A stretch of 64,000 nt of DNA, taken from the NCBI GenBank assembly GCA_001599935.1, contig BCIJ01000028.1, positions 101,965 through 165,964 of the forward strand, given 5' to 3'. Position 1 is the first letter of the stretch; every line of letters starts with the position of its first letter. A program made the position numbers and the translations under genes. The DNA comes from Holtermannia corniformis. Its lineage: Eukaryota; Basidiomycota; Tremellomycetes; Holtermanniales. Positions 22,059 to 32,004 of the stretch are shown one piece after another. The notes under the pieces were generated by a model. The model was not told the origin of the DNA. It searched no databases and saw only the letters and a list, made by a program, of their open reading frames with translations.

Positions 22059-22211
22059 CTAGCACCCCCCGGTCCCATAGACGTACACGGGCGGCGGCAT
22101 CCTCTTCCTCCTGTGCCCGTACGAGCGTTCGACCATGCGACGATGGCGACAGCGCCAGCCGAGGCCGAGTAGGCGCCGACCGAACCAGTGGTTGCACCCG
22201 TATTCGTTCAT
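22059..22211 (-). CDS. 50-residue Cys/His-containing small protein, copy 2
   Basis: ATG at 22211, stop at 22059. The product begins MNEYGCNHWFGRRLLGLGWR and then CRHRRMVERSYGHRRKRMPP. It shares the YGC-x-H-x2-GR-x2-LGLG-x-RC-x-HR-x3-ER pattern with the ORF at 21581-21754. The C-terminal part (PPPVYVYGTGGC) differs and may be read-through into an intron if the two are exons of a single gene. Function unknown. Confidence 0.42.
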   Translation of the reverse strand: MNEYGCNHWFGRRLLGLGWRCRHRRMVERSYGHRRKRMPPPVYVYGTGGC

Positions 22212-22570
22212 CGCTGTACAAGGTCAGCACCAACAGGGTTGATCGAGGCGTGTACGTGCTCGAATGATCGATCAGTGGTGGATGACTCGGCCAGTCTAGT
22301 ACAGCAAACGGTTATATCGTCAGCAAGCCATGGCCAAGGCGGTGCAGTTGCATCATGCGATGCAGAGCTCGGCTTCATCTTTCTACTCGGTCTTGGCTCA
22401 TGGCTTGCCATTGCGGTGCTAGCATTCAGCCAAGGAACGGCCTCGGCTGGTTGGCAGAGGGAGGGATTGCCGTGCCTCACCCACAGCCCGAACGGAGTCG
22501 GGTACGCCGCGCCAGTCGCTCAGATCGATATCATACATGTACACAACTAATCCCAGCTCCGAGCGACGGC

Positions 22571-23809
22571 CTACATGCAGATCCGATACGTGATATACCT
22601 AAGAGTGTCAGCGGTGCAGGCGGACGGATCGAGATCTCAAGTGATAGCGGCGAAACTACAGCACCACAGCGAGAAGACAGAAGCCTCTGATCTTGACTAC
22701 CACGTTCTCAACGCAAGGCACAGACGCCAAGCAGCCATCTAGAAGAAGGGTAGCAGGCAGAGTCATCCGACTCGCCTAGACCTTGCATGCTAGATGGCCG
22801 ACCGAACCGTCTCTGTTCAAGCCCAGAAAACGGCCCGACGGCGCAATCTCGGCTGTCCAGTCTCGCAGCCCACTCAGCAACCAAAGCAGACTCACCGCCC
22901 GGCCGTCTCACTCGTCCTCTCGATCCGCATGACCTCTCCCCTCTTGACGCCATAATACCTCGCAACGGGGTCGGCTTGCATAATGCGCGGGAGCTGGGTG
23001 TCTTTGAGGCGGCTGTAGCGGTGCGTCAGCGCTGATCTCTGCTTTGTTCCGCCTGCTCTCTCGACTCATGGCCCATCGGTTCAATCGATCAGAGGGAGCA
23101 GAGCCATATAAACACGAGCGACGCACTATTTCCTCAGCAGCACGCCCTTTTCCTCGCGCGTCATCAATTGATGTTTTGGGACCAAAAAGTGCTTTGTAAT
23201 GTTGACGAGCAGGTCGGCCTCGGCAAAGTCTTCGAGGTCGTAGTCTTGTGCGAGCTCGGTCATTGCCTGCGAGCGAGCGTGAGACTCTGTGATGTCCAAG
23301 GCGGTAGAAGCGGACACACCTTTTTCGCAGCTGGTGTCATCTTGTCCGCCCAGATCAACACGCCGCGCTTGATGGATTCAATCTCCATCGTCTGCACGAG
23401 CCTGTATTGCACAAAGCCCACGATCAGCCTGATCTGCACAGTGCAGCAAGCCAACGCACGCTTTGACCGACTTCTTGGTCACGTTGCGCTCGACGCAAAA
23501 GTAATAGTACAGCTTGGCGCCGGATACCGGGTGGGTCGTAAAGAAGGACATTTGCGAGCGGCTGCGAGTGTCAGCCGATATCTCGGCTCACGCAGGATTC
23601 GATCACTCACTCGACACTGCCGTTCCCGCCGTGCTTGAGCCGAAAGTCGTCAAACGAGACGGCAATCTCATCGTCGGCGATTTGGTAGCCCTGCGCTGTG
23701 AGCGGAAAGTCTTGCGGTGCGGATGAGGACTCACCCTGTCCCTCGCCATCTCGTGTACCGTCCTGTCTACGCGCCATAGCCGCGCGAGCTCGCGGTCGTC
23801 GTCTGACAT
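22571..23809 (-). CDS. RPB5: RNA polymerase I/II/III common subunit Rpb5 (RPABC1)
   Basis: Rpb5 is shared by the three nuclear RNA polymerases and forms part of the lower jaw. The start at 23809 gives [20 protein letters not shown]; family blocks follow: [56 protein letters not shown], the [20 protein letters not shown] linker, the jaw domain ([20 protein letters not shown]), and [20 protein letters not shown]. The last exon is only 28 nt (22571-22598): after a 297-nt intron (22599-22895) it supplies the invariant end [10 protein letters not shown]. All blocks and the normal length (about 210 residues) are present. Divergent from the epimerase gene with about 200 bp between the starts. Confidence 0.93.
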
Positions 23810-23880
23810 TGTGGATGCTGATCGAGTAGTGAGCGTTCTGAAACTTGGCTCGACCACGCGGCGGAGGGGTTTAGTGGTCT

Positions 23881-23889
23881 CGGCGTTAT
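23881..23889 (-). promoter_or_regulatory. Inverted ATAACGCCG element in the RPB5/epimerase promoter
   Basis: CGGCGTTAT, the exact reverse complement of the core found twice at 3593-3619 and once at 13814-13822, lies 72 bp upstream of the RPB5 ATG in the divergent promoter. Confidence 0.45.
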
Positions 23890-24009
23890 TCGGCATTCTG
23901 ACCACGTGGCATCTCGGTCCGAAGTCGGGGTTTGCATAACGTCACCCGCTCGCAAGATCTCTCCTACTTTGCATCGACATCCTCGACTGCACTCTGCTCA
24001 ACTTGCACA

Positions 24010-25112
24010 ATGTCAAAGGCAATCATCTCACCTTCAGTCCTCGCAGTCAGTCTCACACATCCTATCCTGCCTTTGGACGCGACGCTGAACCGGCACAGAG
24101 CGACCTGAGCAACCTCAGCAACGAATGCAAGCGCATGATCAGCTCGGGCGCAGACTGGCTGCACATGGGTGCGTCTCTCTCCTGACTCTCCATCCAAGCA
24201 TGCTGACTCTACAGACGTCATGGACGGGTGAGCTGCTCCACCCTCGAAACGCCGGCTAACGAATCAGCAACTTTGTGCCCAACATCACCATGGGCGCCCC
24301 GATCCTCAAGTGCGTCAAAGACAACGTGCCCGACATCTTCATGGACTGCCACATGATGGTCGCGGACCCCGCCAAGGTCTGTGCTTTGCACGTGCAGCTC
24401 GACCATCACAGCGGGCTGATCCACGCAGTGGGTGCCCGAGGTCGCGAGTGCCGGTGGGAAACTGTACACGTTTCACTATGAAGCCACTAGTCTGTACCAT
24501 CCCCCGCTCCCTTGACTCCCGCTGACACCCCCGCCGTGTAGCCGACCACGCCGCCGTGATCGACCTGATCCGCTCTCACAAGATGCTAGCCGGTCTCGCC
24601 ATCTCGCCCGAAACGCCGTCGTCAGCCATCACCGACGCTCTCGGCCACTCTGTAGACTTGTTGCTCGTCATGACCGTCCGACCGGGCCACGGCGGACAAA
24701 AGTTCAAGCCGGAATGCTTGGAAAAGGTGCAAGAACTCAGGCAGCGGTTTGGAGACGACAAATGGATCCAGGTCGATGGTGGTGTGGGGCCGGGCAATGT
24801 TTGCCAGTGTGCAAAGGCGGGTGAGTGCTATCCGGGGCGGCGTGTAGAACCGGGCGTGGCCTTGTATCGCTCGGCTCGTCACTGTGATCACCATCCTGCT
24901 AGCTTGTGCAGACTTGCCAGCCGGCTTTGATGCGCGTCCTCCCCAGCTGTGGATTCAGGCTCCTATCAACCACGAGCTGACACTGCCTAGGCTCAAACGT
25001 CGTCGTCGCCGGCACGGCCATCTTTGGAGCCCAAGACCCAACGGCGACGATCAAGCAACTGCGCGAGACGATCAACCAGGAGCGCGCGGCCGCGCAGGCG
25101 TCCAACGCTTGA
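24010..25112 (+). CDS. RPE1: Ribulose-phosphate 3-epimerase
   Basis: Interconverts D-ribulose 5-phosphate and D-xylulose 5-phosphate in the cytosolic pentose phosphate pathway. The start at 24010 gives MSKAIISPSVLA, then SDLSNLSNECKRMISSGADW. A 13-nt exon (24215-24227) provides most of the catalytic HMDVMDG. Then NFVPNITMGAPILKCVKDNV, DCHMMVADPAKW, FHYEATTDHAAVIDLIRSHK, the phosphate-side MTVRPGHGGQKFKPECLEKV, IQVDGGVGPGNV and GSNVVVAGTAIFGAQDP. Catalytic Asp residues (in DVMDG and VDGGV) and the metal-binding His residues (HMD, DCHMM) are all present. About 230 residues, normal for the TIM-barrel family. A longer (about 170 nt) intron precedes the last exon. Confidence 0.95.
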
Positions 25113-25244
25113 TCGCGCGGCAGTGTGGGATTCGATTGTAGAGTGAGTAGACGACTATGCATGCGCATCTGCGTTCTCGCAGACAGAAACAATGTTCATC
25201 GTTCGGAGATATACAAGAGCGGCACGCCTGATGAGTAGTGTGCA

Positions 25245-25778
25245 TCATCCGCCGCCTCCGTTGCCTCCACCGCCGCCGCCGTTGCCTCCCCCTCCACCAG
25301 CATCGGCCCCACCGCCGCCATATCCTCCACCACCGCCACCACCATCTCCATGCCCACCATGCCCTCCATACCCTCCTCCTGCACCACCAGCATCCGCCCC
25401 CGCCGCCAATCCGATCCCAAACCCTGCGTCAGCCCCGCCACCGCCATCACCCCCGCCGCGCGAGGGATGAGTCTGGCCGCTCAGACCGGACCTAGCGGGA
25501 GGCTTGGCCGGTGCCGGGACGCGCTGGCGCCTGCATAATAGTTTATCGAGCTACAGTATGTCAGTGGCTGGCTGGACGTAGAAGGAGGCTCACGATGCCC
25601 ATTGTGCTTGCTGCTGCTGCTGCTGCTGCTGGGGGGGAGGTGGATAAGAGTGGACGAGACGGTGGGCGGGCGTGGGACTGCCTCGTTGTTCCCGGCGTGA
25701 AAAGAAGTACAGCGCGCAGAGGGATCGACATGACGTCGATGAGCGGCTGTGCGCTCGAGCTGAACGGTGAGGCTGCAT
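25245..25778 (-). CDS. Low-complexity protein with polyGln and a Gly-rich tail
   Basis: Two exons join in frame: 25594-25778 (from an ATG at 25778; a longer 5' model is possible) and 25245-25530, with a 63-nt intron containing a CTGAC branch point. The first exon ends in PPPP, a run of eight Gln and AQWAS. The second gives RQRVPAPAKPPARSG and then about 70 residues that are mostly Gly with interspersed Tyr, Asn, His and Ala-Asp-Ala (GGGYGG, GGNGGGG) up to the stop. The opposite strand reads as polyproline, but the Gly frame is the one continued across a good intron. No globular domain. Such tails occur in RNA-binding or condensate-forming proteins, so function is only a guess. Confidence 0.5.
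25608..25631 (+). repeat. CTG/CAG trinucleotide repeat
   Basis: An uninterrupted run of about seven CTG units on the + strand, coding for the glutamine run of the minus-strand low-complexity protein. Length likely varies between strains. Confidence 0.8.
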
Positions 25779-26148
25779 GCTCGGCCTCTCTCTTCGGATC
25801 AACAGTCTGGGCGTGCTGATGAGCAACTGCGTGTATACATATGAATAGGCTGCTAGAGCTGGATGGAAATGTCCCGTTACTGACAAAACGAAACCAGCGG
25901 GATACGAAAGCACTAGCCCCGCCGGTGAAGCACAAGTACCTGCCGTGCTCACGGAACAACAGAGGCAAAGGCAAAGTATACATGCCGCAATACACCTACA
26001 GCCGGATCAGATCCCTCAATCGCCGTCCCGAAAGACAGACGATCGAGTTTGCCACGGGACTCTTCCTGATCGAGCGACGCGAACGCCCTCGACTCAAAGA
26101 ATAAGGATGAAGTGTGAATCATCATTTCCGGCTGTTCAAGGGGAGGGG

Positions 26149-28215
26149 CTACTCTTTCACTTGGACCATCTCGGGTCGGAGATCTTCGACTTTGTTGGCG
26201 CCTAGCAGCCGCATGGCGAGGAGGATCTCTTGCTCCATGACTGAGTGCGTTAGCGCGGTCGTACGTTGGGCAGCACATACTGTTGACAGCTTTCACTACG
26301 CCCTCGTCGCCTGCGACCGACTGCGCGAACAGGAACGGCCGGCCGAGACCGACTGCTTTGGCACCAAGACACAGCGCCTTGCAGACATCGGTGCCGCGCG
26401 AGATGCCGCCGTCGATAAAGATTTCAAATGTGCGCTCGTCGGTCACACTTGCGTCTGGTTTGTCTTCGTGCCCAATAGATCCCAAGCGGTCCTTCTGAAA
26501 GCCTGTTGGCCCACGCCAGCCGTTCGGGAGCAGGTGCGGGGCGTGTTTCCGGATTTCGAGCAGGACATCGAGCGATGGTCGAGTCGTATCGAGCTGTCGC
26601 CCACCATGATTCGAGATCAGGATCCCATCGCACCCGTGCGCATGTGCCAGCAACGCATCTTCAACCGTCTGGATCCCTTTGATCACGATCGGTAGCTTGG
26701 TCTGGCTGCGCAGCCACGCGATATCGTCCCAGTTCAAGTCGGGGTCGACGCCGGCAAACATTGCACCGCTGACGCCGGCACCGCCATCCTTGACGCCGAC
26801 GCCGTCGTCGGGCATCTCGAACTCGCCTTTGACGCGCAGATCGCGCTCGCGCTTGCCGCCAACGGGCGCGTCGGCCGTGAGGAAGATGGCGTCCATCTCG
26901 AGTCGGTTGACTTTGGCTACGAGCGCGTTGGCAAGTTTGCGATCGCGGTTGACGTAGAGCTGCCGTGTGAGCGAGTGCTGCAGAATGGCAAACCTACTTG
27001 GAAGAAGAGCGGTTGGTCGGGTTTCCGAGCGGCCGACATTTCCTCGAGCGAGCAGGATGCGTTACTAGATATCTGTGCACGTCAGTCCAAGCTCGAGGCT
27101 TCTCACGCACACATTGGATGATTCCTGTTTCGCCAGCGCCCTTTGTCAGATTCACCTCGCCATCCGGATGTCCCAGCTTTGCCATCGCCCTGTGCCGTCA
27201 GCCATTGACTCGAAGTCGGTGAACAACTCACGCAGGAGAGACAAACACCGGGATCGAGCTTGGCTGACCGAGGATCGTGGTGCTTGCATCTGCTTGAGCG
27301 ACCTTGCGCAGGACTCGAGGGCGGAACGTGACATTTTGGTAGGCTGTCGCGTTGGCGATTTTGGCTGGGTGCGTCAGTCGTTGACACGGAGTAATGGGTT
27401 CGACGGACTGATCTCGTCGTCACCCGCCGAGGCATAGTACGCCCATGCAATCTTGCTCAGCAGCTGCTCCGCTATCCGCTGCACTCATCAGCACGTCATA
27501 CCGCAAGCTTGCCAACGCACCTCAAAGTCTTTTAGGTTGACAATCTCGCCCAGCCCCTTGTCTTCAATCTCACGACGCTTGGTTGCGATCCGCTCTTCCT
27601 CTTCTTCTTCTCCGGCAGCCGAGATCGGGTTCAGCTGCTCGTCTGCCGCTCCGGCTTCGAGCTGGCCGACGTGCGTGACGTTGTCAGGCAGGTTTTGAGG
27701 CTCGAGCTGGTCCGAGGGATGGCGGGGTTTGAAGATGGATGTGACGTCTTTGCCTGCGTTCTGTTCGTGTGAGAGACGTACTAATGGCATGAGGCCTACC
27801 TTGATGATAATGTCTTGACCGCCGGGGTGGTCTTCAAAGAACTCGGTCATGCTGGTGGTTAGTGCGGTACAAGAGAGGTATTCACGCACTCATACACCTC
27901 GCCGTTGATGACGACCCATAGTGAATCTCGCTTGTTGTGCTGCAACACTTCCGATACCGAGACGGTGCGGCCGTGCGTGTTCTTGCCAGGGTGGTCCTTT
28001 GCCAGCACGGCGTCGGAATCGAGGTGCACCGGCTTGAACAACCATATCGTCTATCACGGTCAGCATCTCCCCGGACTTCAGGTCGCACACACCGGCACCA
28101 GCACGCCCGCAGTCGCCGCGATGGCCCAACCTCGACTAGACGCAACCCTCGCACTAGTCGAGTTGAACCGCACCGCCGACCAAGCCGTCCGTCCACTCGT
28201 CACTCGTCTGAACAT
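26149..28215 (-). CDS. CYB2: L-lactate dehydrogenase (cytochrome b2), mitochondrial
   Basis: Oxidises L-lactate to pyruvate and passes electrons via heme b2 to cytochrome c in the intermembrane space. The ATG at 28215 opens a mitochondrial presequence (MFRRVTSGRTAWSAVRFNST) followed by a hydrophobic sorting segment (WAIAATAGVLVP). Next comes a cytochrome b5 domain (TVSVSEVLQHNKRDSLWVVI, FFEDHPGGQDIIIK with a heme His in HPGG, and FKPRHPSD with the second). A charged hinge includes a run of Glu. The FMN barrel has AYQNVTFRPRVLRKV, LTADAPVGGKRERDLR, LPIVIKGIQTVEDA, the active-site SNHGGRQLD, and FEIFIDGGISRGTDVCKALC. The last exon (from about 26240) ends LRPEMVQVKE. Many short introns. Complete in all parts expected for fungal Cyb2. 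Confidence 0.93.
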
Positions 28216-28963
28216 GCTGCCTGTCCTCTTCACGCTCGTGAGTCGCACAACGACAGAGCATCACGATCCGACAAGAGGTCATGGCCGAACTCGGCGGAAG
28301 ATCGCGCCGGGCGGTTGAGCACAGACTCGCAGCCAATCACAACTGGGTGAACACGACTCGGCGATGGCATGCTCGGCGCTGGGGCGTTCGGGACAACTGT
28401 CAAAGCGGACGGCGACCGCTCTGTCCACGCTGGAAGATGGGCTGATGGGAGCGAGAGGCAGGAGGCTCAACTTGTGCACATGGGCGTGATCTGCAGCTGA
28501 CCGACCCTATGAATTAATCATACTAGGCTGACGATGTATAGCTCTGCTCGAGTGCATAGCTGACGTTCATCGCTCACACCCAACACAGACCACGCTGACA
28601 AATCCCAACTGACGCCAGGGCGACAGCCGACCCGCTGCGCGACCTCAAATCGAGCTAACGTCTGACGTCTGTTCCTGCCTGCAGCACGTCAACACTCCCC
28701 TTTCCTGTCGGACATCTCACATCCGCTCGACATCGTCATACCCAGCATCACACATTGCGCTGCGGCGTCCAGGTCCGCCCCTGCGGATCCCCTCCCGCGT
28801 ACCTGCCAGTACCCACACGCTGGTCCCGAGAGTTCGAGGGTGTCCTTTGCACGACCATGCTGGACGTTGGCTGAGAGTGGAGCTGTTGATTGCGCGCAGG
28901 CATGACGAGCTGGCTTGGGAACGATTGACGTCAGGCCTTGGTCTTGGTTGCTCGTGTTCAAGG
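28216..28963. other. Divergent intergenic region between CYB2 and the SC15-like gene
   Basis: About 750 bp without a supported gene. It must hold the promoters of both flanking genes. Several short ORFs cross it but none has a recognisable feature. Confidence 0.4.
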
Positions 28964-28970
28964 TATAAAT
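28964..28970 (+). promoter_or_regulatory. TATA box of the SC15-like gene
   Basis: TATAAAT 62 bp upstream of the ATG at 29032, in a good position for a TATA box driving a short 5' UTR. It is the clearest TATA element in the window, in keeping with a strongly regulated secreted protein. Confidence 0.6.
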
Positions 28971-29031
28971 TCGACCGCGCTGCTCTCCAGCTCACATCCG
29001 CTCTTGACACTTCTCACCGCTCAGTCACCAA

Positions 29032-29781
29032 CATGCTCTTCACTCGCCTCGTTGTCGCCGCCTTGCCCATCCTCTCGGGCGTTCTCGCCTCGCCTGTCGC
29101 GCCGCAGAAGCGCGACCTCGTTGAGCGCGGCACCGTGCTCGACATTGTCAACACTCTTGCGTCTGACATTGTGCGTGTGGCCGCTCCTAGACCTACAGCT
29201 ACTAACACCACGCAGGCAGCCCCCGTCGCATCGCTCAGCGCCGCCAACGCCGACAACTCGTTGACCGAGGCCGATGCGCAGACACACCTCACGAGCATCG
29301 ACGACGCGATCAAGACTGCCATCGGTTCACTCAACGGCGGTGTCCTCAAGCGCTCCCTCGCTCCGTCAGTCTCCACTTCGCTAGCCATCCGATGCTGATA
29401 CGCCGCCAGGCGCCAAGGCACCATCGACGACCTGAACGAAGTCGGCGCTGTCCTCGCCAAAGTCATCACAGACCTCGTCACGGCCATCTCGGGCATCGTC
29501 GACGACCTCAAGGCTCTCCCTCTGATTGTGCGTTCGCAGCTTTGCTCTGCTTGCGCAAGTACTGATATCTCAGGGCGCACTGATCATCTCGATCGACTCG
29601 GGCCTCAACACGATCCTCCTCGCCGTCGAGCTGCTCCTCGTGGGCGTTGTACAGCTCTTGCAGGGCCTCTTGAGCGGTATCAGTGGTTTGCTCTCGACCC
29701 TCGGCGCTGGTCTTCTCGCTGGTGAGTGCATGCAATGGTCCGGGGCAACGACTGACGCGTATAGGCCTTCTCTTCGGCTGA
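29032..29781 (+). CDS. Secreted hydrophobic protein, SC15-like
   Basis: The start at 29032 opens a classical signal peptide (MLFTRLVVAALPILSGVLAS) followed by a KR dibasic. Five exons join: up to LASDI; AAPVASLSAANADNSLTEAD; RQGTIDDLNEVGAVLAKVIT with LVTAISGIVDDLKALPLI; GALIISIDSGLNTILLAVEL with LLLVGVVQLLQGLLSGISGL; and a final GLLFG before the stop at 29781. The introns have clear branch points (GCTACTAAC, CTGAC). The mature protein is about 170 residues with long amphipathic or hydrophobic heptad stretches in the C-terminal half and almost no cysteine, so it is not a hydrophobin. This matches the general look of the SC15 group of basidiomycete wall/matrix proteins; the assignment is by pattern only. 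Confidence 0.7.
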
Positions 29782-30214
29782 GCGGCTTATTGACAAGGAC
29801 ATTGTAAAGTGATCGAAAGAAGAGTGTAATCTATACACGCGTATATGTAGCTCGTGCTCTGGTACCGCGGCCCTTCGTCCCTTGAGCGAGCAATTGATGC
29901 GAGTCCTATTCCTATACACACCGTATGTGCGCCACTACGCCTCGCGCTTCATCGTGCGCCTCGCCAAATGCGCCGACATGTACTGGAAAACCGTGTCACG
30001 CTTGACGTGTATGACGCGTATCTCGGTCGGTGTGAATATGCGTATAGCCATGTATGTGTTTGTTACCATGATTGAAAGCAGGTTCCGCACCAGGCAGGTC
30101 TGGCTACGTTCCACTCCCGCCGTTGCGCCGACTAGATCGAATTCTTCGCCACACCAGTTGTGGGCAATCCGCGCAACGATGTGGGGGCTGGTAATGTCGT
30201 ATACCAAATGCATC
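29782..30214. other. Convergent intergenic region
   Basis: About 430 bp between two stop codons, containing 3' ends of the SC15-like and PCI genes. No gene or structural RNA seen. Confidence 0.4.
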
Positions 30215-31876
30215 TCACCGCGGCTTGACATCCCGCACCGCTGGAAAGCCCGACGTCCTCCCCGCCTGCTGTTTGGACAGCGCCAAGCTCGTGTTCTGAT
30301 ACGACAGCCTGCCCGCAATGTACCCCTATATCGTCAGCGCCAGCGCACCTAACCTCACAGAACCCACCTGATCGATCAAGCTTCCCAAGAGACAAATCAC
30401 ATCTTCCGGTTCAATCTCGCCCACGTCGTCGTCGACTCCAAACGCGACGCGTGCGGCTGCCAAGAAGATCCACGTTGGGGCGTGGGCGGTGGACGCGAGT
30501 CTGTCGTCTGGGTGTTCTTGTCGGAACATTTCCAGCCTGCGACGTCAGGCCCGATCACGGCTTGCAATCGACGCACGCTCGTCGGAACAGTGTTCGGATC
30601 ACGAGCACCTCGCCGCGCTCTCTCAAGATGAGCCAGATCCCGCGCGAGCGGTACCATTCGGCATGCTGGGTGATTGTAGAGAGCCACAGTGCGCGATTAC
30701 CCGTTTTGATCGCGTGGATGAGGGGGAGGAAGTAGGGTTCTAGGTTGAAGAGCTGGAGGAGAGCACGCGAGGGGAAGCGGCCGAGAAGGATGTTGCACGG
30801 GATGAGGAGGACGAGGATCGCCCTGAATCGTTAGCATCGTTGTGCGTAGGCGGTATACTCACCGGAGATTCCGCTCGGCACTGCGCGGGCACGCATCCCA
30901 CGCCATTGTCAAGAACTCGGTTGCGAGGGCCAAACGCCCACTTGACAGCTGCAGCTTGCCGCGATAGTACCACGTCGTGACGACGTCTTGCATCGAGATG
31001 AACTCCTGACGCCGGGAGATGTGTTCGGATTCAGAAGGGCGGAGGGTGTACAGTGCCGCGTAGATTGCGTCGGCGCGAACGACGTTTTTGATCTGCCTGT
31101 GAGTGGTGGCTGACGGACAGGGAACCTACTTTGTCGAGATAGAGTCTCAGGAGGACGCTGCCGAGTGCCCATATGCCATCACCCCGTCTCGAGTCGGAGG
31201 ACGCGAGCGTTCTGCCTTGAGAGTCGGATGCGGCGCACTCTCGAAACGTCTTTTCAATCACCCCGGCGGCCGACTCGACGGTTGTTTGCTTGGCGTCCTG
31301 TGCGACCCGGCATGTCTAAGCCGGATCAGTATGTTCTTGGTCGGTCTAGCCACCACTTGCCTCTATTGCCAGCGAGATGAGCTGCTTGGCCATTGCCACC
31401 AGCAGCGGGTTGAGGTGGCCCGAGTCGGTGACTGCGCGATAGAGCCGGTTCGCGTTGCTGAAGGGTTAGTCTGGCATCGCCCAGCCACAAACGCACCCGT
31501 AAACCTTGGCAAACGACGTATAGGTCGCTTGCGTGATCTGCTGCAAGTCGTCCATCGTCTTGGCTTTGGTAGGGTCTTGAATCGTGCGGACGTGTCGAAG
31601 CATGTCGGCGAGAAAGACGATGAACGGGTCGTCGTGGCTGATATGGAGGATGGAAGCAAGATCTTGAGGAGATGGGAGCGATGTTTGCTGCTTGTCAGTC
31701 CTGGCGGTGCTCAAGTGGCGACATACCCCTTGCATGCAGTTGCGGAGCGGAATGAACGCTTGGTGATGGGGTGCAAGCGGGGAGAGAGCGAGCACAGCTG
31801 CAGCATCGCAGTTCGAGTGAGCGTTCCAGTACTGCGAGCAGTATTGAGCCAGCATGTCCGGTACGTGCACTGTCAT
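30215..31876 (-). CDS. PCI-domain protein of the Csn12/Thp1 (PCID2) family
   Basis: Members act in mRNA export (TREX-2: Thp1/PCID2) or associate with the COP9 signalosome (Csn12). The start at 31876 gives MTVHVPDMLAQYCSQYWNAH. Helical repeats follow: SILHISHDDPFIVFLADMLR, TIQDPTKAKTMDDLQQITQA, WALGSVLLRLYLDKIKNVVR, YYRGKLQLSSGRLALATEFL with AWDACPRSAERNLRAILVLL. The PCI core reads FLPLIHAIKTGNRALWLSTI, YRSRGIWLILRERGEVLVIR and LFRRA, and the winged helix includes VICLLGSLIDQGYIAGRLSY and NTSLALSK. This order (helical stack, then IHAIKTGN, then GYI) is typical of the Csn12/Thp1 group; sequence alone does not separate the two. Divergent from the Rex4 gene with only 128 bp between starts. Confidence 0.85.
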
Positions 31877-32004
31877 GGTTGAAGATGCAGTCAAGCAGGC
31901 GAGCCTCGTATAGTATGTTTTTCGGATGTCCGATCTCAGGTTTCATGTGCTTTGACCGGAAATTACTTGATCGTCTTGGCCTGACTGTTGAAGTTGTACG
32001 CACA

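Noticed and set aside
25192..25470. Polyproline ORF on the + strand (extensin-like)
   Set aside because: It is the complement of the Gly-rich frame on the minus strand, which continues across a good intron into an open exon; the + frame has no such continuation.
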